From the NCBI RefSeq assembly GCF_900637185.1, contig NZ_LR134352.1:4702001-4766000 (forward strand): a DNA stretch of 64,000 nt. The letters are read 5' to 3'. Under the pieces are notes generated by a model, which ran no database searches, was not told the DNA's origin, and saw nothing but the letters and a program-made list of their open reading frames with translations. The stretch comes from Nocardia asteroides. Lineage in GTDB: Bacteria; Actinomycetota; Actinomycetes; Mycobacteriales; Mycobacteriaceae. Made by a program: the position numbers and the translations under genes. Shown here piece after piece: positions 26,857 through 34,922 of the stretch (the first letter of the stretch is position 1; every line of letters starts with the position of its first letter).

Positions 26857-26985
26857 GGTGACTCCTTGTGTTCCTCATCGAGAAACCGCAAGGTAGCAAC
26901 GCGTTCGCCGCCCCACACCGATTGCGTTCAGCCTGAGCGGATCTCGCAGACAGCGGCGCCGGGCACGCGATAATGGCCCACGGAC

Positions 26986-27027
26986 GGTGACGGCCCGGCG
27001 AGCGTTCGTGCTCGCCGGGCCGTCACC
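26986..27027 (-). terminator. Terminator of hisE-hisG
   Basis: An 18-bp perfect stem (GGTGACGGCCCGGCGAGC and complement) with a 6-nt loop lies 10 bp after the hisG stop. Confidence 0.8.
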
Positions 27028-27037
27028 GCAGCGGAGA

Positions 27038-27889
27038 TCAGAAGGCGCGGCAGGACCGGATATCGGTGGCGAGGATGGCCTTGGCGCCGAGGTCGGCGAG
27101 GCGGTCCATCAGCTCGTTGCCCTGCTTGCGCGGAACCATCGCGCGGATGGCGACCCAGTCGGGGTCGGCCAGCGGGGAGATGGTCGGCGATTCCAGGCCG
27201 GGGGTGATGGCGACCGCGTCGTCGAGCAGCGACTTGGGGCAGTCGTAGTCGAGCATCAGGTACTGCTGGGCGAACACCACACCCTGCACGCGGGCGATGA
27301 GCTGATTGCGGGCCCGGTCGTCCTGCGCGGACCCGGCGCGTTCGATCAGCACGCCCTCGGAGTCGCACAGCGAGTCGCCGAACGCGACCAGGTTGTGCTG
27401 GCGCAGGGTGCGGCCCGAGCCGACGACATCGGCGATCGCGTCGGCCACGCCGAGCTGGATCGAGATCTCCACGGCGCCGTCGAGGCGGATCACCTCGGCC
27501 TCGATGCCGAAGCGGGCCAGGTCGGACCGGACCAGGTTCGGGTAGGAGGTGGCGATGCGCTTGCCCGCCAGATCCTCGACCTTCCAGTCCTCGCCCGCGG
27601 GCGCGGCGTAGCGGAAGGTGGAGCGGCCGAAGCCGAGGGCGAGCCGCTCACTGACCGGCGAGCCGGAGTCCAGCGCCAGGTCACGACCGGTGATACCGAG
27701 GTCGAGCTCGCCGGAGCCGACGTAGATCGCGATGTCCTTGGGCCGGAGGAAGAAGAACTCGACCTGGTTGGCGAGGTCGAGGACGGTCAGGTCACGGGAG
27801 TCGGTGCGTTTGCGGTAACCGGCCTCGCTCAGGATCGAGACGGCCGATTCCGACAGCGAGCCCTTGTTGGGAACTGCGACGCGCAACAT
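27038..27889 (-). CDS. hisG: HisG, ATP phosphoribosyltransferase (long form)
   Basis: HisG catalyses the first step of histidine synthesis, joining ATP and PRPP. The 283-aa length and a C-terminal ACT-like regulatory domain (about residues 210-283) mark the long, histidine-inhibited form that needs no HisZ. Visible motifs include [20 protein letters not shown], the substrate loop [11 protein letters not shown] and the PRPP loop [18 protein letters not shown]. It follows hisE by 58 bp on the same strand, as in M. tuberculosis. Confidence 0.96.
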   Translation of the reverse strand: MLRVAVPNKGSLSESAVSILSEAGYRKRTDSRDLTVLDLANQVEFFFLRPKDIAIYVGSGELDLGITGRDLALDSGSPVSERLALGFGRSTFRYAAPAGEDWKVEDLAGKRIATSYPNLVRSDLARFGIEAEVIRLDGAVEISIQLGVADAIADVVGSGRTLRQHNLVAFGDSLCDSEGVLIERAGSAQDDRARNQLIARVQGVVFAQQYLMLDYDCPKSLLDDAVAITPGLESPTISPLADPDWVAIRAMVPRKQGNELMDRLADLGAKAILATDIRSCRAF

Positions 27890-27947
27890 GGGAAGGGGTC
27901 CTTTCGGGAAGAAGACGGGAGGAGGTGTCGACCGGACGGATCAGCCG

Positions 27948-28229
27948 TCACAGATGTCGGTACACGTCCTCGAGCGTCAGCCCGCGACCCACCATCATCA
28001 CCTGGACCCAGTACAGCAGCTGGGAGATCTCCTCGGCGAGTGCCTCGTCGCTCTCGTGCTCGGCGGCCAGCCAGATCTCCCCGGCTTCCTCGAGCACCTT
28101 CTTACCCTGGAAATGGACGCCGGCGTCCAGCGCGGCCACGGTGCCGGAACCCTCGGGACGGGTCTGGGCACGCTCGGTCAGCTCGGCGAACAGGGATTCG
28201 AAGTTCTTCACGATGAGAGATTGTTTCAC
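27948..28229 (-). CDS. hisE: HisE, phosphoribosyl-ATP pyrophosphatase
   Basis: HisE hydrolyses phosphoribosyl-ATP to phosphoribosyl-AMP, step two of histidine synthesis. From GTG 28229 ([17 protein letters not shown]) it is 93 aa, as in M. tuberculosis. The MazG-like motif [32 protein letters not shown], with metal-binding Glu and Asp residues, spans about residues 43-74. A frame open further upstream lacks family similarity. An exceptionally long hairpin lies in the 223 bp ahead of it. Confidence 0.95.
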   Translation of the reverse strand: MKQSLIVKNFESLFAELTERAQTRPEGSGTVAALDAGVHFQGKKVLEEAGEIWLAAEHESDEALAEEISQLLYWVQVMMVGRGLTLEDVYRHL

Positions 28230-28339
28230 ACGCCTGCCACCCGATTTCCAGCCCCGCACCCGCGCACCCGGACTGCCGCCGAACAAGCCCCGCCCCGCAC
28301 GCCCCGACCTCGCGGAGGGGACGGCCACGCCGTGGCCGG

Positions 28340-28430
28340 TTCGCGGCCGTCCCGCCGGTCAGGTGCCGTTGCGCAGGCGACAAGGAGCACAGCAACGGTG
28401 CCTGACCGGCGGGACACAGGGGGCCGCGAA
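28340..28430. repeat. Very long imperfect hairpin between the carnitine acyltransferase and hisE
   Basis: Arms at 28349-28372 and 28392-28415 pair over 24 bp, with two adjacent wobble positions and a 19-nt loop. An outer 9-bp stem (TTCGCGGCC at 28340 with GGCCGCGAA at 28422) extends it past a 6-nt bulge. It lies just downstream of the acyltransferase stop, so termination is the simplest role. Confidence 0.7.
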
Positions 28431-28452
28431 CACGCGGCGCCCCCGCCGCCGG

Positions 28453-30264
28453 CTAACTCAGCAGTTCGCGCAGGTCGGCGACCGCGGTGCGCAGGTGGTC
28501 GGCGAAGGCGTGCATCTGGTCGGCCACCGACTTGGGGGTGGCCAGGTAGATGTTCCAGCGGTCCGGCAGCAGCACGTAGGCGATGCCGATGCAGGTGGGG
28601 CTGGTGGAGCCGAAACCGAAGTAGCGGATGTGCACCGACGGCGCCGAGCTGGTGCTCAGGTAGTCGTCGCGCATGATCGTCCAGCCGGGGCTGTCGAACA
28701 GCGCGATCTGCTCGTCGGCGACGCCCAGTTCCGCGCCGCGACGGCGCTGGATCCACTGCAGCTCCCACAGGTGCTGCTCGGGCGCCTGCCCGGCCTGGCA
28801 CTCCTTGGCCCGGCCCACGTGCGCGCTCGCCGCGGTGCGGGCGGCGGCCAGCTTGGCCGCGCGGTCGGCGGTGTCGTCGACCATCGCGTCGACGAAGGCC
28901 ACCATCTCCGGGGTGACCACGCGCATGGCCTCGGTGCGGCCGTTGCGGAACTGCCGGGTGGCGATGGACTCGTAGGTGGCCCCGGTCAGGCCCTTGCTGC
29001 GCCGGTGGGCGAGCTGGTAGGCCAGCTGGGCGAAGGCGTCGGGCGAGATGCCCAGCTGCTTGGCCGCCCCGGTGCCGAAGTCGTCGAAGGAGACCAGCGC
29101 GGTGGCGGTGTCGGCGGCGAAGCGGGCGAAGTCGGCGCCCGCCGCGGCGATGTCGGCGCGGGCGGCCGAGTCGAGCACGAACTCCACCGGTTCCACCGCG
29201 GGCAGGCCCTGGGCGCGGGCGCCGCTGGTGGCGGCGTGGTCCTGCGCAGTCCGCTCGAGCAGCGCGTCGACGAACGACAGCACGGTGGTGCCGTCGAGGC
29301 CGCAGTGCTCGATGTTGATGCCGGCCTGGCCGTCGGCGAAGACGATGAACGACACCGACTTGTCGAAGTAACGGTTGGCGCTGTCGCCGTGCAGCAGCTG
29401 ATCACAGGCGTGCAGTTCGTCGCGCGGGGCGAAGTCCTCGAGACACACCGCGAACAGCGCGGTCTCGATCTCGTCGAAGGCGGCGACATTGGCCGCCTCG
29501 GTGCGCAGTGCGGCCCGGCTGCTCGCCCACTCGGCCCTGGCCTTGGTGGTGAGGTGGCCGACCGCGGTGTCGGTCGCCGCGGGCTTGGTGCCGCCCTTGA
29601 GCACCGCGCGCAGTCCGTCGACCACGTCCTCGAAGGCATAGGGCGCGCCGTCGGGGCCGATGACGTCCATCCGGAAGATGTTGCCGCGGTAGAACACCAC
29701 GATGTGGCGCGCGTCCGACGGACCCGGCCATTCCGGGCTGTAGGGCTTGCGGACGGTGTCCTGTTCCGCGCCGGGGATCCGGGTCTCGGAGAACAGGTAC
29801 TTGTTCTGCCACATCGACAGCTGCTGCCCACGCTGAGTGACCGGCGGGACGAGTTCCTGGTCCAGCGCGAGCTTGTAGTCGACGGCCGCGCCGATGAGCG
29901 CGGCGGCGCGCTCGGTCTGGCCCGCCACGGTGGAGGCGGCCAGCGGGGTGTCGTCGCGGAACAGGAACACGAAGTTGGCGTTCAGCGCGATCCGGTCGCG
30001 GCGGCCCAGGTAGCGCGAGGGCCAGAACTCGTCGAGCCAGCTACCGACCCCGGGCGTCGCGTCGTACTCCGCGAGCGCGGCGTGCAGGGTCCGGCCCGCA
30101 CCGCCGGGCCGCAGCAGCTCGGCTACTGCGGCCTCGGTGGTGGCGAGTTCGTCGGCGTCGAGCAGCGGTCGGCACCACTGCAGGAACCGCGCGCAACTGT
30201 CGTCCAGTGTCGGCAGCGGTACCCGGGGCAGGGTGTCTTCGGCGGCGAACGTCGGTTGGTTCAA
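28453..30264 (-). CDS. Carnitine/choline O-acyltransferase family protein
   Basis: This 603-aa protein spans the full carnitine/choline acyltransferase fold, a family better known from eukaryotes. It begins with LPRVPLPTLDDSCARFLQWCRPLL, has the conserved NRYFDKSVSFIVFADGQAGINIEH with catalytic His320 followed by CGLDGT, and late YLSTSSAPSVHIRYFGFGSTSP covering the STS motif. It should transfer an acyl group from acyl-CoA to the hydroxyl of a quaternary-ammonium alcohol. It is the last gene of an operon with a methyltransferase (9 bp gap) and a 2-oxoglutarate oxygenase, so the acceptor may be a hydroxylated, N-methylated amino acid made by those enzymes. Confidence 0.88.
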   Translation of the reverse strand: MNQPTFAAEDTLPRVPLPTLDDSCARFLQWCRPLLDADELATTEAAVAELLRPGGAGRTLHAALAEYDATPGVGSWLDEFWPSRYLGRRDRIALNANFVFLFRDDTPLAASTVAGQTERAAALIGAAVDYKLALDQELVPPVTQRGQQLSMWQNKYLFSETRIPGAEQDTVRKPYSPEWPGPSDARHIVVFYRGNIFRMDVIGPDGAPYAFEDVVDGLRAVLKGGTKPAATDTAVGHLTTKARAEWASSRAALRTEAANVAAFDEIETALFAVCLEDFAPRDELHACDQLLHGDSANRYFDKSVSFIVFADGQAGINIEHCGLDGTTVLSFVDALLERTAQDHAATSGARAQGLPAVEPVEFVLDSAARADIAAAGADFARFAADTATALVSFDDFGTGAAKQLGISPDAFAQLAYQLAHRRSKGLTGATYESIATRQFRNGRTEAMRVVTPEMVAFVDAMVDDTADRAAKLAAARTAASAHVGRAKECQAGQAPEQHLWELQWIQRRRGAELGVADEQIALFDSPGWTIMRDDYLSTSSAPSVHIRYFGFGSTSPTCIGIAYVLLPDRWNIYLATPKSVADQMHAFADHLRTAVADLRELLS

Positions 30265-30273
30265 TCCAGATCC

Positions 30274-31089
30274 TCAGGTCTCGATGGGATGCGGGCGGGA
30301 GACGAACAGGTTGGCGTAGAGCCAGCCTTCGGCTTCGTGGTCGGTGGTGTCGATTCCCTTGGCGGCCAACGCATCCAGCACCTGGGCGCGTTCCTGATCG
30401 GAGGCGAAGCGACGCTGCTGGAACATACCGGGACGTTGCTCGCTGCGATAGCCGAGCGCGGCGAGTTCCTCGGCGATGGGGCCGAAATCGAACATGCGCA
30501 ACACGAAATGGGCCATCCACGGTCGTTTGCGCGGATCCGCTTGGGCGACCCTGGACAGGGTTTTCTCGGTGATGTAGCCGACGCAGCCGGTTGAGATCAC
30601 CAGATCCGCGGAGGCGAGCACACGGCGTTGCGCCTCGGTCGGCTCGGTGGCCTCGAGGTCGGCGTGCACGTAGTCGTGCAGGAATCCGGCGGCGTGAGCG
30701 TAGGCAAGCGCCGGGCGTGCGGCGTCCATCCCGACGAAGCGTACGTCGGGCAGCAGGTCGGTGCGTAACCGCTCCCGGTCCGCCGCGATCAGCCCCACCT
30801 TGTCGGTCTCGGCGTGGTCGCGGTAGTGCCCGGCCAGTTCTTCGACCGTGGTGCCGGTCCGCAGCAGCGCCGCGTTCACCCCGTAGGAGCAACCCAGGTC
30901 GAGCACCGTCGGGATCCGGTCCGGCCGGGCGGCGCGCAGCTGGCGCAACTGCTCCTGGAAGTGCGGCTTGGCCAGTTCCGGAATCCGGTAGTCCAGCTCG
31001 TTCATCCGCGCGAAGTAGGCACGCGGATCGGGACTTTCGTAGATGTCGTCGAAGGATGCTTTGCCGGTGGTGTGCAACGGAACGGACAT
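30274..31089 (-). CDS. Class I SAM-dependent methyltransferase
   Basis: This 271-aa protein begins MSVPLHTTGKASFDDIYE and has SAM motif I VLDLGCSYGVNAALL near residue 62. Further landmarks are GMDAARPALAYA and DLVISTGCVGYITEKTLSRV. The family is not one I can name. It sits between the oxygenase gene (12 bp gap) and the acyltransferase gene (9 bp gap), all same strand. N-methylation of the oxygenase product to a betaine would give a carnitine-like substrate for the acyltransferase; this order of steps is inference. Confidence 0.82.
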   Translation of the reverse strand: MSVPLHTTGKASFDDIYESPDPRAYFARMNELDYRIPELAKPHFQEQLRQLRAARPDRIPTVLDLGCSYGVNAALLRTGTTVEELAGHYRDHAETDKVGLIAADRERLRTDLLPDVRFVGMDAARPALAYAHAAGFLHDYVHADLEATEPTEAQRRVLASADLVISTGCVGYITEKTLSRVAQADPRKRPWMAHFVLRMFDFGPIAEELAALGYRSEQRPGMFQQRRFASDQERAQVLDALAAKGIDTTDHEAEGWLYANLFVSRPHPIET

Positions 31090-31101
31090 GGGCGGTTCCT
31101 C

Positions 31102-31965
31102 TCAGTCGAGCAGTCGGTCACCTCGGACGGCGTCGGCCGCGGCGGCCACATGGTCGGGCAGGACACGGCCGAACAGCTGCCTGGTGCGTTCGACAGTGCC
31201 GATCACCCCGGGCCGGTCCGTGTAGGCGAAGATCGCCGAATGTCGTTGTCCGGCACCGGCCACCTCGGTGACCCGGTGCAGCGAGAAGCGGCCCTTGAAC
31301 AGCTGCAGATCGCCGGGGCGCAGTTCCAGGGCGCGGATGAACCGCTCGCCCTCGCCGGTGAGCACGGCGCGCACGTCGTCGAGATTCTCGGCGTGCGGCG
31401 CGCGGATGTTGGGGCAGTATTCGAACACCCCGCCCGCGTCGGGACGCCGGGTGAGCATGCTGACGGTGAACTCGTTGGTGTCGAAATGCCAGGGGTGCGA
31501 CATGCCCGGCTCGACCACGTTCAGGCACAGACCGGCCAGCGGATCGGCGAATTCGTGCAGTTCGTCGAGTTCGAAGCAGTCGGCGACGAAGCGCTGGAAG
31601 ATCGGGTCGGTGTAGAGGCGCTGGATCAGCGCGTCGGCGGGAATCCGGTCGCGGGCGACGAAGGCGTTGCCGCGGTCGAGCACGATCCGGGCCGGATGAC
31701 CGTCGGGCAGATCGGCGTCGAGCGGGATGTTGTACGCGTTGACCCGTTCCACCTGGTAGTGGGCGTGGGGGGCGATCGCCTCCCCCTCGGCGCGCAGCGT
31801 GTCCCACAGTTCCGGCCGGATGAATTCACGCAGGACCGTACAGCCGTCCCCGGCCAGTTCGGCGCGGGCGGCCTCGACCGCGGCGCGCCGGCCCGGACCA
31901 CCGAGATCGGTGAGCGGATACCGTGCGATGTCGACGATTTCGTCAAGCCCCCGCGTCCCTGTCAT
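31102..31965 (-). CDS. BesD-family Fe(II)/2-oxoglutarate oxygenase (probable amino-acid hydroxylase)
   Basis: This 287-aa protein has a complete iron-binding triad, His160-Phe-Asp162 in HPWHFDTNEFTVSMLT and His230 in GRFSLHRVT, with Arg241 placed for 2-oxoglutarate. The HFDTNEFTV...GGVFEYCPNIR region resembles the BesD/HalA-E family that chlorinates or hydroxylates free lysine-type amino acids. Halogenases replace the Asp with Gly/Ala; it is kept here, so hydroxylation is predicted. It heads the methyltransferase-acyltransferase operon. ATG 31965 has no clear ribosome site, so the start is uncertain. Confidence 0.82.
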   Translation of the reverse strand: MTGTRGLDEIVDIARYPLTDLGGPGRRAAVEAARAELAGDGCTVLREFIRPELWDTLRAEGEAIAPHAHYQVERVNAYNIPLDADLPDGHPARIVLDRGNAFVARDRIPADALIQRLYTDPIFQRFVADCFELDELHEFADPLAGLCLNVVEPGMSHPWHFDTNEFTVSMLTRRPDAGGVFEYCPNIRAPHAENLDDVRAVLTGEGERFIRALELRPGDLQLFKGRFSLHRVTEVAGAGQRHSAIFAYTDRPGVIGTVERTRQLFGRVLPDHVAAAADAVRGDRLLD

Positions 31966-32012
31966 GTATTCAGTTTGCGGTAATTCTCGCCGACACGCCC
32001 AGGGTTTCGGCA

Positions 32013-32051
32013 AATCCGGCCTATCCCGAGCAGATCACAGTCGGCCGGATT
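32013..32051. promoter_or_regulatory. Inverted repeat upstream of the oxygenase operon
   Basis: AATCCGGCC at 32013 and GGCCGGATT at 32043 form a 9-bp inverted repeat 21 bp apart. It sits in the 155-bp region ahead of the oxygenase, whose base composition is AT-richer than the genes. Confidence 0.35.
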
Positions 32052-32120
32052 GTGCTGTGCGACAACAGTTTTCGAAAGTTTCACCGCGATCGCGAAACAA
32101 TCACGGTAGGCTATTGCGCC

Positions 32121-32816
32121 CTATCTCGCTGCGCTGCCGAAATGTTCGTCCCGCGCCACGAGCGCGGCGGTCAGATCGGCGACCGACAAACCCACCAGTG
32201 ACTCCCGGAATACCCGCCCCGGCGCCTCGGGAACCGCGATTTCGCACGGAATCACGATCAGCCCACAGCCCGCCCCCTGTGCCGCGAGTGCGCCGGTGGG
32301 CGAATCCTCGATCGCCACACACGCGAGCGGGTCGACGCCGAGCAGGTCGGCGGCCCTGCGGTAGATGGCGGGGTCGGGTTTGCCGTGCGCCACTTCGTCA
32401 CCGCAGACCGAGGTGTCGAAGAAGTCGCGCCCGAGCGTGTCGAGCCCGTATTCGGTGAGCGAGCGCTTGGTGTTGGTCACCAGCGCGCAGCGCATCCCGG
32501 CGGCGCGCACCATGGCGAGCGCGTCCTTGGCGCCGGGCCGCCACGGGATCGGGCCGAGCATGAGTTCGGTGACCCGGCGTTCGAGGAACTCCCCCGCCTC
32601 GGCGAGCATCGGCACGGTCGCGTCGACGCCGATGCCGTCGAACAGCATCCGCAGCGCGTTCGGCCCGGAGGCGCCGATCAGCGCGTGCCGGACCTCGTCG
32701 GTCAGCTCCCGGCCGTGCTCCCTGGCCAGTTCCCGGACCGCGATGTCCCACAGCTTCTCCGAGTCGAGCAGCGTGCCGTCCATGTCCCACAGCACCGCGG
32801 CCGGTCGCGCGCTCAC
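32121..32816 (-). CDS. HAD-superfamily phosphatase
   Basis: This 231-aa protein is a HAD subfamily IA hydrolase with a helical cap. Motif I is VLWDMDGTLLDSEKLW with nucleophile Asp11, motif II VTNTKRSL, motif III KPDPAIY, and motif IV AIEDSPTGALAA. It resembles phosphoglycolate or sugar-phosphate phosphatases. It starts at GTG 32816 and lies 155 bp upstream of the oxygenase operon on the same strand. Whether it belongs to that pathway or to the kinase side is unclear. Confidence 0.88.
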   Translation of the reverse strand: MSARPAAVLWDMDGTLLDSEKLWDIAVRELAREHGRELTDEVRHALIGASGPNALRMLFDGIGVDATVPMLAEAGEFLERRVTELMLGPIPWRPGAKDALAMVRAAGMRCALVTNTKRSLTEYGLDTLGRDFFDTSVCGDEVAHGKPDPAIYRRAADLLGVDPLACVAIEDSPTGALAAQGAGCGLIVIPCEIAVPEAPGRVFRESLVGLSVADLTAALVARDEHFGSAAR

Positions 32817-32891
32817 CTGATTCTCGCCTCGTTCTCGTCACGTCGGGGTCGGCCGGCGGGCGCCGGAGCCGGATCCAGGGTAGCGGGCGAG

Positions 32892-34703
32892 TCAGACGCC
32901 CGATCCGGCGATCTGCAGGCCGGCGCCCGTCCCGGCGACCTGGATCCACCGGTTCTCCGAGGTCACGGTGCCGTTGGCGAGCTGGTAGGTCAGCGACACG
33001 ACGGCCCGGTTCTCCCCGCTGGGCGTGATCGAGCCGACCGTCACCGACCGCACCGACGACCAGAACCTGGAGTACTCGCCGAAGCCGCCGGTCTGGGCCT
33101 GATAGCCGGGGGCGAGCTGGGCCCAGGCGCCGCCGATGTTGCCCGGCAGCATGCCGTAGTACCCGGCGATGAACTGGTTGATCTTGTCCGGGGTAGGCGG
33201 GCCGAACGGGGTGGTGGTGATCGTGGTGGTGGTCGGACTCGGGGTGGCGGTCGGCTTGCCCGAGGTGCTCGTCGGCGCGGCGCCGGAGGTGGCGCCCGGG
33301 GTGGTCGGCCCGGACGGCGGCGGCGCGGACACGGTGACCGTCTCCTGCTCCGGCACGATCACCACGGTGCTCACCTTGCCGTCGACCACCGTGGTGACGG
33401 TGACCGGATCCGCGGCCTGCTGCGCGGGATCGGCGCCCCGGTCCCGGGTGACCACCAGTACGACCAGCATCACCGTGAACGCCGCGACGGCGGCGGCGAG
33501 CAGCAGGATGGCCCGGCTGTTGTTCGGCGGGTCGGTGCGCGCGGGCGCAGCCGGGACGACCGGGGGCGGCCCGGACGGCGACAGCGCGCGCTCCTCACCG
33601 CGCACGTCGTCCTGGACGTCGTGGCGCTGCGGATCGTCGCCGCGCGGTGCTCGCGACGGTGCCGCGTCCGCACCACCCGCCGGGCCCGCTGTTCCGGCGG
33701 CGGACGACCCACCCGTGATCGCGGACCTGGCCGCCTTGGCCAGCGCCAGGCCACCGCCCAGCAGCGCGGCAGCGCCGCCCTTGGCCGCCGTCGCACCCGC
33801 GGGCGCGGCCTGCTGCGGCAGCACCGTCGTGGCCGACTCGCTCAGCGGCAGCACTTTCGTCGCCGTGGCGGGCAGTGCCGGAATCCGGCCCGCCGCCACG
33901 TCTTCCAGCGCCTTGCGGGCCTGCGCCATGGTCGGGCGGTCGTCGGCCGACGCGGTCAGCAGCCACATCAGCACCGGCCCGAGCGAGCCGGCCTGCTTCG
34001 GCTCGGGCACCACTCCCCTGGCCACGGCGTGCAGCACCGCCAGGGGGTTGTCGCCCTCGCCGAACGGTGGCGCGCCCTCCACGGCCGCGTAGAGGGTGGA
34101 GCCGAGCGCGAACACGTCGGCGGCCGGTTTCGGATCGTCGCCACGGGCGATCTCGGGCGCCAGATACGCGGGGGTGCCCGCCAGGAAACCAGTGGCGGTG
34201 ACGGTGACATCGCCGGTGGCGTGCGAGATCCCGAAGTCGGTGAGCTTGACGGTGCCGTCGTCGCCGACGAGCAGGTTGGCCGGCTTCACGTCGCGGTGCA
34301 TGATCCCGGCGTCGTGCGCGGCCGACAGCGCCGCGGCGGCCTGGGCGCCGATCCCGGCCACCTCGAGCGGCGGCAGCGTCGCCCCGCCCGCCAGCTTCAC
34401 GGCGAGGCTCGGCGCGTTCATGTATTCCATGACCAGCCAGGGCTGGCCGTCTTCCTCGGCGACGTCGAAGACGGTGATGGCGTTGGGGTGGTGCAGGCGG
34501 GCCGCGATCCGGCCTTCGCGCATGGCCCGCAGTTTCGCCTCCAGCGCCTGCGAACCGGTGAGTCCCGGTGCCAGCAGCAGCTGCTTGACCGCGACCGTGC
34601 GACGCAGCCGGACGTCGGTGGCGCGCCACACGACCCCCATCGCGCCCGTGCCGATCGGGTCGGTGAGTCGATAGCGTCCCGCGATCAACCGATCCGATGT
34701 CAT
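32892..34703 (-). CDS. Membrane Ser/Thr protein kinase (PknB-like, no PASTA)
   Basis: This 603-aa kinase starts at ATG 34703 after AGGAGGGG. The kinase domain spans about residues 10-270: GTGAMGVVW glycine loop, Lys40 in AVKQLLL, HRD at 136-138, and DFG at 156-158. A Pro/Ala linker precedes a single membrane helix (AILLLAAAVAAFTVMLVVLVV), then a Thr/Pro-rich stalk and a small extracellular domain with a two-sheet NTF2-like look (DKINQFIAGYYGMLPGN...). It lacks PASTA repeats. It probably senses an external signal; targets are unknown. It is followed by the HAD gene on the same strand. Confidence 0.9.
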   Translation of the reverse strand: MTSDRLIAGRYRLTDPIGTGAMGVVWRATDVRLRRTVAVKQLLLAPGLTGSQALEAKLRAMREGRIAARLHHPNAITVFDVAEEDGQPWLVMEYMNAPSLAVKLAGGATLPPLEVAGIGAQAAAALSAAHDAGIMHRDVKPANLLVGDDGTVKLTDFGISHATGDVTVTATGFLAGTPAYLAPEIARGDDPKPAADVFALGSTLYAAVEGAPPFGEGDNPLAVLHAVARGVVPEPKQAGSLGPVLMWLLTASADDRPTMAQARKALEDVAAGRIPALPATATKVLPLSESATTVLPQQAAPAGATAAKGGAAALLGGGLALAKAARSAITGGSSAAGTAGPAGGADAAPSRAPRGDDPQRHDVQDDVRGEERALSPSGPPPVVPAAPARTDPPNNSRAILLLAAAVAAFTVMLVVLVVTRDRGADPAQQAADPVTVTTVVDGKVSTVVIVPEQETVTVSAPPPSGPTTPGATSGAAPTSTSGKPTATPSPTTTTITTTPFGPPTPDKINQFIAGYYGMLPGNIGGAWAQLAPGYQAQTGGFGEYSRFWSSVRSVTVGSITPSGENRAVVSLTYQLANGTVTSENRWIQVAGTGAGLQIAGSGV

Positions 34704-34869
34704 AACGTGTGCCCCTCCTGCATACCGCCGAGTCGTCCAGCCCTCCGCGCCACAGCGGGATGAAACTTCCGAAAATCCTACGTGCTGAACTGCTTTGCCC
34801 GGCCCGGAGATCGCCGTGGCCAGTGCACACACGGCGGCTTCGTGACCAGACTCACAACCGGCACAACGA

Positions 34870-34902
34870 CATCGGACCGGTCCCGCGAGGACCGGTCCGA
34901 TG
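34870..34902 (-). terminator. metH terminator
   Basis: A 14-bp perfect stem (CATCGGACCGGTCC and complement) with a 5-nt loop lies 21 bp after the metH stop. The remaining DNA up to the kinase start holds no gene. Confidence 0.75.
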
Positions 34903-34922
34903 CACCGTCGTCTGCCAGTGTC

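Noticed and set aside
31102..31965. Radical halogenase
   Set aside because: The iron-ligand Asp is present in the HFD motif, whereas halogenases of this family lack it.
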